Shown: positions 35,213 to 47,743, counted from the stretch's first letter. The stretch: DNA of 64,000 nucleotides from Adiantum capillus-veneris (GCA_014529385.2 CM043945.1:4250312-4314311); one strand, 5' to 3'. Numbers and translations are program-made. Notes: a model not told the origin generated them from the sequence alone.

Positions 35213-35444
35213 TGTTATCATATACATGTGGTAGTGATGTGTGTGAACAATACACTAGGACCGCCGGTGCATTTTTTCCCTCTTTAGGAAGTTCTTTTCC
35301 CTGTGCATTGTATATACGCCCATCGCTCTAGGGCTATCTATTTTTTTACATTGCACACCAAGTAATACACTCTCTGTTGTGTGCCTTGAGCTTCCTTCGT
35401 CTTCTTCAAGCTGTGTGCATTTCCTTGCAACCCTAATTCCAACA
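35213..35444 (+). repeat. 3' LTR of the copia element
   Basis: Purine-rich CCAAGGGGAATT precedes TGTTATCATATACATG, and the region ends CTAATTCCAACA, giving TGTT...AACA termini of about 232 bp. A TATA-like motif lies near 35308-35316. The opposite LTR is absent, so boundaries rest on termini alone. Confidence 0.6.
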
Positions 35445-35445
35445 T

Positions 35446-36700
35446 GAGAGAGAGAGAGAGAGAGAGAGAGAGGAAGGATTTTAGTTTGAGAAGTGTTAAC
35501 GCGTAAAGTAGGTACCCTAGCAGTATCCCTTTCTGGATTTTTTCTTCGTGCATTACAAAAAACTTTAGAAACTAAAAAAATCCAATGACTTTGTCTATTC
35601 AAATAATGACAACTGGCCCACTTATATAGCTCTTGAAGCTATTGAAAGAAACTACTTGCAACATAAAGTTTTTTTTTATTTTACATTTTTGGTCTTTTCC
35701 ACAACCAATCTCTATCTTTACAAAAAGTGAACAAAAGATTTCTAATATGATGTCTTTCTACTTGCTTATGCCATATTTGGCAATTTATTCTTTATGGAAA
35801 AAAATTGGTGTTTTGCTTCGATGAAACTACGAATAAAAATATGTATCCCCTTTCAAATCATTTCCCACAACATGAGACATTTGACAAACACAAACATAAT
35901 TATGTCTTCTATTTAATCAAGAAATTACTAATTATGGTAAAATTTGATGAAATAAAAAGTATGCTTAAAAAATGTAGAACCATCTTTACGATCTAAATGT
36001 GTTTGTGAGATCAATGTCTATAGGATTGCACCTTTGTTTATAATAGTGCATAAGACATATCTGGATTAGTCTGTTGTGAAACGGCGTTCAACATGGATGT
36101 GACAGCGGTACATAAATTTGGATGAAATAAATCTAAAATGCTAGATCGATTGTACGATTCAAAATGAGATATGAATCACGACTTGTAAAATGCTTTATGG
36201 TACTCATGTCATGTGTGAGTGTCGAGTTTAGTATGGAGGGTGTGAGCATATCTGCAGGTCGCATACTATTCTCTATTTACTTTTTTACGTCAACGGTCTG
36301 TAAGTGGTAGCGATTACTCTTCTTATACATGAGGTATGCCATAGAGTGCAAACATGGCCTCTCCAATGATTTGATTGACTTATCTTGACATGGCAAAGCT
36401 GTCCAAACGTAGTTATAACATGGTAGCCTTATCAATTGAAGAATATTGTTCGAAGTTTGCGACCCTTAGGAGGTATGCTCTCCAAATGACAATAGCATAA
36501 CAAGTTGCAAGTTTTGTCAGAGTCTAGACAAAACTTGTGTGGAAGCCACGTGACTTAATCCCAAAACCTTAGAAATTGAATTGTCAAAGGGATTAAATAA
36601 TCCCAACCTTGGAAATCAGAGAACAAGACCTAACGACTAGAATCCAAGGCGATTCAGCCAAGCTTATGAGCCTTGCTATTTAGTTGCTTCTGTTGCAACA
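35446..36700. other. (GA)n tract and AT-rich DNA without a gene
   Basis: A perfect GA run at 35446-35472 follows the copia LTR. 35473-36700 is AT-rich with scattered short frames on both strands; I recognise no domain. Confidence 0.6.
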
Positions 36701-36799
36701 GTTCAACACCTGATGTGCAATATTATGATACAACAAATTTGGCCATTTTCAAATCCATTGTCCAAGGGATCTACCACAACATCTATAAATGCAATTCGG

Positions 36800-38230
36800 C
36801 TCCCTTTGTTGGCAAATGGTGCAAGTGCGATGGGGAGGGCCAATGTGGCCAAGTGTGTTGATGGGTGCGATAGGGTGGGTGGTAGGATGGGCAGACAGGT
36901 GTGGGTGCGACGAAGAACAGGTGCGACGAGGAGCAAATGCGACAAGGAGGGTAGCTGGCCTGATCAAGCGATTGAATTTTTTACAGATTGTAGAAGTACT
37001 CATTCATATCTTTGCCTCAAGTGCTTAAGGAAGTTAATATTAAGTTAGTACTCCACTAAAGGCTTATGGAAAGAAAGTTATGGCATATCACTCTGTAGGT
37101 GACGTAGAGTTTGAATTAGCACACTTTACCTTTAGAGATTTCTAGGAATTGATTGGTTAACAAAATCATACAAGAATCCTCTATGCGCAAGTAAATCTTA
37201 ACTTTAAGGATATCTTGGGACAAGAGGACTTAGAACAGGGTAAAAAAATGAAAAATCGCCTACTCAAGGCTAATAAACTACTAAAGGGGTTAAGAAAGGG
37301 TGAGCAAATCTTATAGTGAAACTTAATAAGAATGAAGAACCCAACTGAAGCCTTCAACCAACCTATCTAGAGAAACTCTATGATGTAACCGCTCAAGATC
37401 TTTCAAGTATTCCATCTCCTATAGAAATTGCCCATGACATTCAGACAATCCCCAAATGTCAACCGGTCTAAAGGAGCCCTTGTAAGATGTCCATTCCTAA
37501 AGCTATAGAAATCAAGGAGCTACTCAAGCAATAATTTATACGAGCAAGTACTTCACCATTAGATTCACCAAATTCTTTTAAAAAAGAAAAGGGATGGATC
37601 GCTTGTCTATGCATCGACTTACGTCAACATAAGCAATTTACAATCAAGAACAAGTATCCATCCCCAAGATTGACGAACTTGACACCTAGTTGCATGGGGA
37701 TAAAATGTTCATAAAGGTTGATCCTAGGTCTGGATATTAACAAATTTTAATCAAAGAATCTCACATCCCTAAGATCGCTTATCAACACTAAGTGGGGACA
37801 CTATAAATTCACAGTGATGGCTTTTGGGCTCGACAATGCTCATGAGTCTTCAATCGATTAATACAAGATCAACCTTATGCTCCAAGAGAGAAAATGTATG
37901 TTCTTTGCCACTCAAGTCAGCTACTCGGATTAAAAATTGCCTCTAAAGGTATCTCGAGTGATTTGAGAAGGTAAAGGATATTGTTGATTGTTTGCCTCAA
38001 CCAACTTCTGTGAAATCATAGGACTTTTAAAGACTGCAAGTTGGTCCCGGATATTTGTCAAGGATTATGCTCATATTGCAAGACACTTGTATGCTTGGAG
38101 ATTGTACTATCGTCTGTATGACCGTGAATGGCATGTCCACCTCGAGTCAATGTCAAGCGAAGAGTTGGTATTATTTCTGTTTTGCAGGGGTAGTGGAGAT
38201 CAATTACTCTTCTTTTATTTGTTTTTATGT
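36800..38230 (+). pseudogene. Old Ty3/gypsy pol remnant (element H)
   Basis: A degenerate knuckle reading CKCDGEGQCGQVC is near 36820-36860. Protease-like ELAHFTFRDF and LIG follow near 37110-37160. RT traces are KAIEIKELLKQ-stop-FIRAS (37497-37555), CLCIDLRQHKQFTIKNKYPS (about 37605-37665), LINTKWGHYKFTVMAFGLDNA (about 37775-37840) and IFVKDYAHIARHLYAW (38055-38100). Every segment carries stops or shifts, so this is the most decayed pol in the window. Its LTRs were not found. Confidence 0.6.
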
Positions 38231-38699
38231 GGGTAGGTGGGGGGTATTTTCACTCAAAGCACACATGAAACCAAATAAACCCGATTCTCGCAGAGCCTAG
38301 CCATCCATAAATTGCATTGTATTTTCGGCACAATAGTAATGTGGCCCTCTACATATGAGGGCTGATGTGGTGGTTTGGCATTGAGCTATTTAGGGCATCA
38401 AGTTATAAAAGCAGATGATGTTTATGATTTTAGGAAGAAGTTAAAAGTGATCAACTTTTTGGTGCTTTTATTTACTTGTAAAAGTAACTTAAGAATCTTA
38501 AAGTTGCTTTTGGGGATTTTGAGCTAGAGCGTATGAAGGAAAACTCAAGACGCCATTAGTTCTCAAGTCTTGCACCATGATGAAAGACTCTAGGAAAGAG
38601 TGCTCTCTCCAATACTTTTAACTTCACCAAGTTGATCAATAAATTACTGCTAGGACTACCGTAGGGGCCAAGAATCTACAAGGAGACTCCACCCTTTGT

Positions 38700-39262
38700 C
38701 CTTTTCTCGACGGTATCACCCATAAGCATGCTAATATAGCATGTGAGTTCAACATAAGGGGTTTTCTAATAATAGATTTTACCCTTATTTAGCATACGTA
38801 AGGGTACCAAACATAGAAGGTTTATAAATATTGATAAGGAAAAGGGTGCATTTTATTCATTGAAAATCTAATGGTAAAGGGTTTTTAAAATAGGCCTCAA
38901 ACACATGTGATATAAAGGGTTTATATATAGTGTCCCCCCCCCCCCCCAAAAAAGAAATCCTTTGTCTCTCGCCTCTTTCGGGTCATCTTCAAGTTTTCCA
39001 ATGTGAAGTGTTGTCTATTACTAATTGTTTTGAAATTCTCATCCATTGATTCTTTGTCATTTCGTTGGCACGTTGTCTCCGTTAAAGGAAGCTCCTACCT
39101 TAGGGATCACTACATCCTTAAGAGCAAGAAATCTGCTTCGTGTCTTTTCTCTGTTATACATGTTGTTCTAAGTTTTTGCACTTTAGATTAGTGATAAAGT
39201 CCAAGCAATGCTCTCTTGCTAATCTACCATGTGTTAAGAAAGTTACAATGGTATTAGAGCTC
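38700..39262 (+). repeat. Possible LTR remnant ending in an initiator-Met-like PBS
   Basis: A TATA-like stretch (TTTATATATAG, about 38920-38930), a run of Cs at 38935-38947 and then ...GTTACAATGGTATTAGAGCTCC. The last part (39249-39263) differs by one T for C from the common TGGTATCAGAGC primer site. The left boundary is not visible. Confidence 0.35.
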
Positions 39263-39263
39263 C

Positions 39264-40399
39264 GAAAATTGATATTCATCAAGAAATTTCTGGAAAGTAG
39301 CCTTGACTTTATTCCATACATAAAAATCAAACCAAGCATCTCGCTGAAGAAGAAGAAGATGACGAGAAAAGTGGAAGATGAGGACTCCCTCTTTGAAAAA
39401 GGCAAAGAGATAGAGAAGCAAAATAATATTTTCTCCATGCATGGTAGTAGATAATCACCACGGCAATAATAAGGATGTCTAACCTTTTTTTAACACATTT
39501 GATTAACATTGACCAACAAAGAGTTGAGTAACGAGAAAGTTTGTACATATGGACCATGCTTCTGAGAGTGTAAAAGGGTTGTTCTTTAACAAGACACAAG
39601 GACATATAAGAACTCTTTTTGGGTTAGGTGTTACTTTCATGGTGAAAGCAACATTTAAAAGGTATTATAAACAAAAATCATGACGTATCCAACTATTCAC
39701 TTGTACGAACATATCATGACAAGTCGAAGATCATCACATATCCAAGTATTGGGCATCAACTACTAAAAGGTTGTACACTTGGATAGATCCACAAGATTGA
39801 AAAGGGAAAAAGAGAAGAAACATATCAACTATTTGGAGTTAGTTAAAGTGGAGATGCACTTGGTGGTCCCAATCAGTTTGGACAAAGATAAAAACAGAAG
39901 ATCTATCTGAGCTATTCGGAGTTGGGTAAAGTGGAGATGCACTTGGTGGTGACAAATAGTTTGAATTAAGGAGGGCGACTTGGAAAATGACCTTCACATG
40001 GTGGACACCTTTGCTTCAGAGCTTCCATGGGAAAATCTCATGTCAGTTTGAATCCATTGATTCTAGTGTAGTGTTGTGTTTGAAAGACAACCACTCCACT
40101 TCCATGTAACACATAATGCATATTCTATCTAGGACAGATCAACCTACATAAAAAGAGACTAATGAAAATGAAATAGGGGTAGTGAAGTAAAGAATGCACC
40201 AACCAATTTCTAGATCAAAGTTTGCAAAGGAAACAATAAAGGGGTCTTTCACTATCGAAGCACTTCCACCAAAACCTCTAAAGCGCGGAGTAAACATCTA
40301 TCCATAGTTTGGGGCAAAAGAAATATATTTTAGTTTGGCTTCAAGGCCAATAGAAGAGACTTTTCACTTCCTCCAAGACTTTTATATATTAAAGATAGA
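39264..40399. other. No gene recognised; short internal duplication
   Basis: Mostly AT-rich. About 39825-39890 and 39905-39970 are imperfect direct copies sharing GTGGAGATGCACTTGGTGGT. A 104-codon frame at 39140-39454 has no recognisable motif. It may be the 5' internal region of the LTR remnant upstream, but there is no positive evidence. Confidence 0.4.
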
Positions 40400-40879
40400 G
40401 ATTACATTCCAATAAGCCACTATGGCTTTGTAAATAATTGTAGTGGGAACTCCCTTTATGGGTCATGCAAGAACTAATGAGCTTCACTCATTTACAAAAT
40501 TGAAGTGATTGTAAAAGAAGGGCTTCAAATTTTGGCACCTTAAACTCACAAATAATATATTAAATACCAACTCCACAAGAGAGGTGCTGTGGAGTTTGGG
40601 GCTAGATTTACGCCTTTCTCTTGCAGATTCTCCTCTCTATACTCTTATGCTATGCTTAATTTGCCGTGGACTCTCTAATCAAGTCTCTATCCCTTACAAT
40701 TCTCTTACACCCTCTTACAATCTTGTCTATGTCAATATCATACTCTGTGTGTGTGTGTCATAGTTTAGGTGTGTGTGCGCGCTTGGAAATAGGGAAAAGA
40801 GGTTGACAGGTTGATGGTGATGTTTGTGAGCATGTGTTGAATTGTTTTAAGCAACTAGTCTCCCCCCTTTCTCCCAACA
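40400..40879 (+). repeat. Truncated 5' LTR of element C
   Basis: Matches 49490-49976 (AATAAGCCACTATGGCT...TCTCCCAACA). The first ~195 bp of the LTR are missing. Includes a TG-rich tract at about 40745-40780. Confidence 0.85.
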
Positions 40880-40880
40880 G

Positions 40881-40892
40881 TGGTATCAGAGC
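40881..40892 (+). other. Primer binding site of element C (tRNA-iMet type)
   Basis: TGGTATCAGAGC lies one base after the LTR and is the classic complement of the initiator-Met tRNA 3' end. Confidence 0.92.
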
Positions 40893-42179
40893 CTCGGGTT
40901 CAAGGAAATCGGCAGTCAAATTTCAAATCCAAAGAGGAATTTTCCAATTGGCAATATCAAATCCGCAAATTGAAGCTAATCAGCAATCAATCAACGAATC
41001 GACAACTTAATTTGATTATCGACATCGAGGTTCAGTATGCTCAATTTAATTTTAATTGATGGCTGATTCTCGTCGATTGTGAGAGGGAGACAGAGCAAGA
41101 GTCGAAGAAAGCAGAGGAAATTGAAGATTTTGAAGAACTTGTGTTAAGCCGGTGATTCAAGCTCGACATTGGAAAGGCTTAAAAAAAGTTTCGAAGGAAG
41201 CCTTGACTAAGAAACTCGGTATCGAAGAGCTCGAAAGATGTTTAGGAGGACGATCCTCGACCTTTTTAAGGAAAAGAAGGAGAACATGGATCACCGTCGA
41301 CCTTCATGAGATCAAGGATTCAAGAGAGAGGATGAACAGGGGAGCCCTACTTCAGAGGAGGCACGTCATCTTTAGTCTGCAACCCATTAAGCTTTGAAAG
41401 AAAACATACATCCAAGCATTCATTCACACCCCCCTCCCCCCCCCCTCTCAACTCCTTGATCGCCCACGGATAGCATATCATCGGTCTTCGCAACCATCGT
41501 CTAAATCTTTCGGTTGCCCACCAAACGCTCCGACCATTGCCTAACCCCAAGGTCAAATCAATTACATACCCTTTCATTCAGCTCGCAACTCTTACGAACC
41601 ACCCCTCGAACAAGTCATCGTCAATTAATTCAACCACTAAGAAGCTTCACTACTTCGAGACAAAACAAACAAAAAAATCCAAAAGAGTATTGCAGACTAC
41701 CAACGGTGTATTTTAAGCCTAGCATAGCCCAACGCTTTAAATTGCCCGCTTGCCATTGTTTTTGGGACAAGGGAGATTGGGCGCCGCAAACTCGACCAAA
41801 TCGCAAATGAACCGTCTGACTGCTCAGTCTTTCGGTAATTTCCTAGCACATCGTCATTCCAGACTTGACGCCAAGGCGATTTTTCAGCTAAGTACATTTC
41901 ATTTCTGTTATTTATTTTACTCTCTTTTACTTATTCGGCATATTACATCTGTATATATCGCCATATAGCCCTTTTAAGCATAATTATTTAAAAACACAAA
42001 AAATAGAAAAAAAAAATAGAAAAGCAAGCAATCATGTACACCTTCCACAAACACCCACAATTGTTGAACATCTTGCCAATCTGCAACAAACCCTCACGTA
42101 TGAATGCATGCGAAGGCAAGAGCTTGATAATTAATTATTGCATTCTACACGCACAGAATCTGCACCGACACCCAAGCAA
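40893..42179 (+). other. Leader of element C without clear coding sequence
   Basis: About 1.3 kb between PBS and recognisable gag. Short frames such as 41152-41397 have no known motif. A C-rich tract lies near 41429-41447. It may include the degraded start of gag. Confidence 0.5.
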
Positions 42180-43111
42180 AACAAAATTAGCAAAAAGCCC
42201 TTCACTTTCAAGGATTTTAATGATACTAAAGATGCTAGCATGGTTCTAGCATGGGTTAGTCAGCTATAGATGACTCATTTCATGATGAAGACTTCCCCGA
42301 ATGTAAAATGGTAAAATGTGCATCGAATCATCTCACTAGCAACGTTGCACTGTGGTAGAATGCCACTAAACATCACGGGAAAAGAGCACGCACCTAGTAT
42401 GCATTTAGAAAGATGTTTTCACCTCAATTTTTGCCCACACAGTACAAGGATAAAGCACGACTTCAATGGGATTTAATTCGACAAGGTCAAAATAAAGATG
42501 TACAAGGTTACACTGATCGTTTTTGGAACTGTTTAATTCAACTGCAAAATATTGAAAATGTTAGTCGCACGAAATTGAAACGTACGTACATATCAAACTT
42601 GGCACTACAAATTGGTGCTAAAGTAGATGTGTTTGATCCAAATTTTGTGTCAAAAGCTATTAATTTGGCTCTCAATGCATAGAAGAAGAAAGGTGGACAA
42701 CCCTCTCACACTGATCAAACTGCTAACACTAACAATAACAAGAGACCTCCTTTCTCTACTAACTTTGACAGAAACAAACATCAAAGCCGTATCTTTTTCA
42801 AGAGACGCAGATTTGACGATTCTGCTACAGCTTCTCAACCTCGTAGCAACAACAATAACACGCAGCAACGAGGCGATCAAAATTCTTTCAACCAACGTCT
42901 AGGTCAAAATTCTAATGGTAATAAAAAGGTAAAGTGTTTCAAATGTTTTCAATATAGTCACTATGCAGATAAGTGCTCAAAAGTTCCCGTTAAGAGCAAC
43001 GGCCAATCCAATCGAGTAAACCGAAATCCAAGCCAAAAACCCTTCAACAACACCCGCCCCAACATTGCTATTGTTAACCTCATCGAAGATGCTAATTCCA
43101 ACGACAATAAA
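42180..43111 (+). pseudogene. Gag of element C
   Basis: KPFTFKDFNDTKDASMVLAW opens the recognisable part. LW-stop-NATKHHGKRART-stop-YAF follows, where family members have Trp, then FSPQFLPTQYKDKARLQWDL, which is the retrotransposon gag core. After a stop at 42680 comes an Asn/Gln-rich stretch and KCFKCFQYSHYADKC, an intact CCHC knuckle (about 42936-42980). Confidence 0.75.
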
Positions 43112-44179
43112 GTGGAAGCTAATTATGATGAGGGATATGATCCTGAGTATGATCACGATGACAACCCATCTTCGGGTACTTCTATATCTCCTCACACTTT
43201 GTTTAAAGTGCAAAGCACTGTTAAGGGTGGAAGTATCACAATTTTGTTAGATGATGGTAATAGCCACAATTCATTTTTACACGCTTGGCACAACTCTCTC
43301 TCTCTCTCTGAAATCTCATCAACTCACAAAGTCAAAACTGTTTTTAATAATCAACGTTTTAACTGTAAAACCCAAGTCACTGTTGAAGTTTGTATTGGTG
43401 AATTTACACAAGCAGGTACATTTTTTGTATCACCATTGCATGGGTTTGATATAATTTTGGGAATGCCATTTCGTCATGAATTTGACCCGTTGATTAATTA
43501 TAAAACACATACTATGTCTCTCACTCATAATAATAAAAATTTCTCCATCCAAGCAGCACTAGCACATCAAAAAATTTCACTTCTCTCTCACACTCAAGCC
43601 AAAAGAGAAATTCAAAAACAAGGGAAAACATATTTAGTATTGATAAATCAAATTTTTGTTGAAATTGAAACTTCACACAACTCTACACACAATGAATTTC
43701 TTTCACAATTTAAAGATTGTTTCATGCATAATCTGCCACCTAGAATTCCACCTTCACGTCCCGAATATCACAAAATAGATATTATACCGAGTAGTGAACC
43801 CCCTTGTAGAGCACCTTATCGTGTAAATCCAATTGCACACAAGGAGATACAAACTAAAATCATTGATTTACTTGATCGAGGCCGAATTAAACCTAGTAGT
43901 TCACCATACGGAGCTCTAGTACTTCTTGTCAAGAAGAAAAATGGAACCTTTTGTATGTGTATCGACTACAAGGCTTTAAACAAGATCATCATTAAGAATA
44001 GGTTTCCTATTCCTAGAGTGGATGATCTGTTAGACAAACTGAAACGGACAAACATCTTTAGCAAAATTGACCTTAAATCAAGGTATCGTCAAGTCAAAAT
44101 GTTTGAACATGATGTCTATAAAACCGCTTTTAGAACACAAACTAGCACTATGAATTTCTTGTCATGCCATTTGGTTTGA
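43112..44179 (+). pseudogene. Protease and RT (first part) of element C
   Basis: The protease region has ITILLDDGNSHNSFL, where D-D-G-N replaces the expected D-S-G-A/S, followed by HGFDIILGMPF. RT follows with APYRVNPIAHKEI, SSSPYGALVLLVKKKNGTF, CIDYKALNKIIIKNRFPIP and IDLKSRYRQVKM (Gly to Arg in the usual LKSGYHQ). A shift near 44150 disrupts [13 protein letters not shown]; the frame continues at 44164. Confidence 0.85.
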
Positions 44180-44624
44180 CAAATGCACCAGCCACATTCA
44201 CACGCATGATGAATAGAATTTTTATTGACCATCAAGATTTTGTGATTGTATTTTTTGATGACATTCTGGTATTCAGTAAATTTGAAAAAGAGCATAAAGA
44301 GCACTTAGCACATGTGTTTGAGCTGCTTGCACAAAATCACTTGTACTTGAATCCTGAAAAGAGTTCATTTTTCCAATCTGAAATTGAATGCTTGGGACAC
44401 ATCGTATCGAGTAAGAGAATACATATAGATCCCAAGAAAATTGAAGCCATTCAGTCACGACCTAGACCCAAGAACTTACATGAGCTACGTTCTTTCATCT
44501 GTCTTTGTAGCTATTACAAGAAATTTGTTCGTAACTTTGCTTACAAGTCACATTATTTGACTCTCCTATTCAAGAAAAACACACCTTATAAATGGATTGA
44601 TTTACAAGAAAGCTTATTTAATAC
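44164..44624 (+). pseudogene. RT active site of element C up to the solo LTR
   Basis: [20 protein letters not shown], then [19 protein letters not shown] (FFDD), [20 protein letters not shown] and [19 protein letters not shown]. It breaks at [10 protein letters not shown], exactly at the target duplication AATAC (44620-44624) before the inserted LTR. Coding resumes at 47354. Confidence 0.88.
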
Positions 44625-46306
44625 TGAAACCAGCCTGTACTTTCAAAAAGGACGGTAGACTTTACTTCAAACCTTGATTTAGATTTCATCCATTATTAGT
44701 CGTCTATTCTAACTGTACTTTCAAGACACAACACGGGGGAAAGGGATATAGGCTGCTAGAATGCACATGTATGAGAAGACCGACACCAGATTGGCCCCTA
44801 ACTTAGGCGCTCCTTTCGGTATTTCTTTATTGTTCAAAAGAGGGAATAAACGTTGTGGTTCCTTACAAGCTGCCCTGCACAAACTTGGCTGAATTTCAAC
44901 TGTTCCGGCCCGATTTCGCCAGCATAACTATGCTAGGACCCTTCACAATCAGTATTCCCACGCATTGAATGACCTTCCCGACGCATACGGGCACTTTGCA
45001 AAACCAGGCGAGAATCTGCAGCACGCTGAATTCTCTGTTTTCAGCCCCGGAAATGCGCCAGATCACCTGTACAACGGTCCCCTCGCGTCCCCGAACCTTC
45101 TGGGGGTATTAGTGACCGTTTAGGGCCAAAACCCTAAACCTGCAAAAATACACAGCAGGCTGTAATTTACTGTTTCGGGCTCCGTTTCGCGTGCCGGTCG
45201 CATCCGTAGCAAGTCCTCGAGCTCCCGCACCTGTAGGGCTACTTGCCCTTTGAATCGGATGAGATTTCTGGCGTGAAACCTCTCCATATTCACCTGTACC
45301 TGCGGAGGATTAGCCGCTAGCTAATCCAGTACCTGTGCAAGAGGCTCTTGCCTCGGCAATCGCGCATGAACCCACACAACTGTACATTGGTCAAATGAAA
45401 AGCCCACTAGAGGGGCATAACATACTTCCATAGGGGAGAGAGAGCGCAGTGCGTAGCGTGCAGGGCATCACTCCTGGCACCGCACTGTACATAGGAGGGA
45501 AAGCAAACACTCCATAGCTCTTAACCTGTGACAAAATCTGAAAATGAGCCTCCAAACTTAAAATTCAGCGCCACTTCTTGTTGCATGAGGAAAGTGCATG
45601 TTGCTAATTGGACTATTTTCTAATTTTTAATGATTAATTTCTTTCTCTAGGATATTTTATTGTGTACACTAAGAACTGTTAAAAGATTGTAGCTACAGGA
45701 AATGCCATCAAGAACGGACAACTATGATGTGTCATTTGATGGGTGACGGTAAAACATCACGAAGGAGTTTCCGTAAGTTCGGTGGAAAGGGCCGGGTTAC
45801 GAGTGCCCCTGATGCGTCACATGATGGGTGACGGGTGCATCAGAAAGGGGGCATTCCGTAGGCTAAGGAGGAAATCCGAACTGAGTAAGAAAATACGCGT
45901 AAGAACGCAAGCACAAGAATAAAGATGGGTTCAAAGAAGATTTTTACGAAAAAGCAGGAACTTTCGCGGGAGGGCAGATGCTTTCCCGCGAGGAAGCTAT
46001 GTCTGCATTGCATCTGTGCCGTGTTCTGCACCCGGGGACGCCTGGAATGTGTTCGTGTAGCATTGTTTTCACTAACTGAGTGAGTTTTTAAAGTTTAAAC
46101 AAGTTCGCACTTTATTTTATAAAGTGGCCGGGTACTTTTAAGTGACCGGTCCCTTTTATTAATAAAATAAAGCATCCCCAAAAGCTTACGTAAAAAACCC
46201 ACGCAAGCTGTACAAATGGGCTGAAAACAGCGAGCTCTCTCTCTCCTCTCTCTAGAAGCACCAGAGCTTCTGCTTTTGTGTCCTATTTCCGCCGGGTGCA
46301 CGGGCC

Positions 46307-46315
46307 TATAAAAAG
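46307..46315 (+). promoter_or_regulatory. TATA box in solo LTR D
   Basis: TATAAAAAG within GGGCCTATAAAAAGGC, about 700 bp into the LTR, a plausible U3 promoter. TGACG motifs upstream (about 45745 and 45829) resemble plant as-1-type sites. Confidence 0.6.
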
Positions 46316-46707
46316 GCAACCAGCGTTCAGTTTTTGGGAAGGAAGGCAAGGAGCAGCAGAAGTCTGAAGCGCTAGGGATTCTGGAGCAAGTGCTGACGAC
46401 GGAAATCTGCAAGTGTTCGTGTGACGACTGAGTACGGAGGTCACCTTTCCGAGCAAGGAGCGACAGGTATAATTTGTTGATACGCATTGCGAGTTGTTGC
46501 TTTGTTGCTTTGTGTGGTTTGTTTTGCAGGAATCTCCCTTCTTACGGGAAAGTCCCTCACGGGAAGTACGGCTTCACGCCTAAGTCCCTTACGGGAAAGA
46601 ACGGCCTTGTGCCCAAGCCCTTTACGGGAAAGAACGACCTTCGGGTCTGAGATTACAGAACGGAGGGGTTTCCTCAGGTTCTCGTGCTTGTATACGAATT
46701 CTCCCTG

Positions 46708-46713
46708 AATAAA
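46708..46713 (+). terminator. Polyadenylation signal in solo LTR D
   Basis: AATAAA in CCTGAATAAAGAATAC, about 400 bp downstream of the TATA box and 135 bp before the LTR end, as expected for the R region. Confidence 0.5.
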
Positions 46714-47353
46714 GAATACTCTTGACGGGGGGGACCAGCCCATCTTCTGGTCCCCAATACTGTGTCGATCTTCTCCCTTCTCTCACATTTGCAAAGTATT
46801 TTATTTTTCAGATTTCCAAGTGCTCGTGTACGCTCCCGTTTTGTGACAGTGCACCAAAAGGTGCCACTTGGCACATTTACAAGCATTTTTTCGTTTCGGG
46901 GTTGCCGCCTAAAAATCTCCCAACTGGTTGCCCAGTTGACTTCACGACAGAGTAAGAAAATGTTCTCCTTGTCATTCCGGAGATAATGACACAAACACAT
47001 TTTCAAGTCCGAAAATAGCAGTTCCCTAAATTTTAGGAGATGCTGCCATTGTATCTTTCTAGGTCATCTGACCCCCTTTGTACACTGCAGCCACACCCAA
47101 AACTGAAATGTAGGCTCTGTAGCAAAGGATTCCACTTTGGCTAGTCAATGACCCCACTTTGGCTAACCATAGTCTTTGTGCAACCTTAGTGCTCTCTTGC
47201 CCTCAAGCCTGGACTCCCTCTGGACAGTTCCACACTAGCTATGCAATGCAGGGCAATTAGATTTCCCGAGGGGTGTTTCCAAAAAGTGAAAGTAAATAGA
47301 TAATAAGAAAGAAATCAACAAAAAGGATAGATAGTAGTCACACGCTGGTGACA

Positions 47354-47743
47354 AATACACTTAAACATGCTTTGACTAATACACCTATATTGCAACTGCT
47401 TGATTTCGAAAGACCATTTTTTGTCGTAGTCACTGACGCTAGTGGAAAAGGTATCAATGCAGTCCTTATGCAAGGTAACCATCCACTTGCTTTTGAAAGT
47501 CGTAAATTCAAACCTTCTGAAACAAAGTTTAGTACTTATGATAAAGAATCGATTGTTGTGATACATGTATTGAAAATCTGAAAACCCTATGTAATGGGTA
47601 CTGACTTGATCATTAAAACTGATCAACAAAGTATTAAATACTTACTTTTTCAACCTTTAATAGATGATAGGCATATGAAGTGGGCCGCTTTTATTCAAAG
47701 TTTTCAACCCAACATTTAATACCAGCCTAGTAAAGAAAACGTT
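47354..47743 (+). pseudogene. RNase H of element C
   Basis: Resumes with LKHALTNTPILQLLDFERPF, then VVTDASGKGINAVLMQGNH, STYDKESIVVIHVLKI-stop and IKTDQQSIKYLL. A TAG replaces a codon near 47719 before SKENVVADALSRRP. The sequence joins 44624 in frame once the inserted LTR and one target copy are removed. Confidence 0.85.

Larger units (their letters stand above)
31842..35444 (+). mobile_element. Degenerate Ty1/copia element lacking its 5' LTR
   Basis: Begins in gag directly at the edge of the LTR of B, so B either inserted into it or was joined to it by deletion. The order gag, protease, integrase, RT, RNase H, 3' LTR is that of Ty1/copia. Stops and shifts occur throughout, and an internal deletion joins mid-integrase to mid-RT near 33770. 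The 3' LTR is 35213-35444. Confidence 0.85.
45599..46848 (+). mobile_element. Second solo LTR (unrelated family D) nested in the first
   Basis: 1,250 bp starting TGTTGCTAATTGG and ending GTTTTGTGACA, flanked by GTGCA at 45594-45598 and 46849-46853. It interrupts the A/B LTR exactly where other copies read AGTGCACCAGAAGG. LTR features on the plus strand include a TATA box and a poly(A) signal. A direct repeat around GATGGGTGACGG (45740 and 45824) and four copies of a TTACGGGAAAG-like motif (46541-46630) are internal. No other copy of this LTR is in the window. Confidence 0.85.
44625..47353 (-). mobile_element. Solo LTR of the A/B family inserted in element C
   Basis: TGAAACCAGCC...GCTGGTGACA matches the A/B LTR end to end on the minus strand and is flanked by AATAC at 44620-44624 and 47354-47358. 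No internal sequence remains, so an element inserted and recombined between its LTRs. Excluding the nested insertion and its duplicated 5 bp, the LTR is about 1,474 bp. The conserved 79-codon frame of other copies carries a stop here. Confidence 0.92.
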
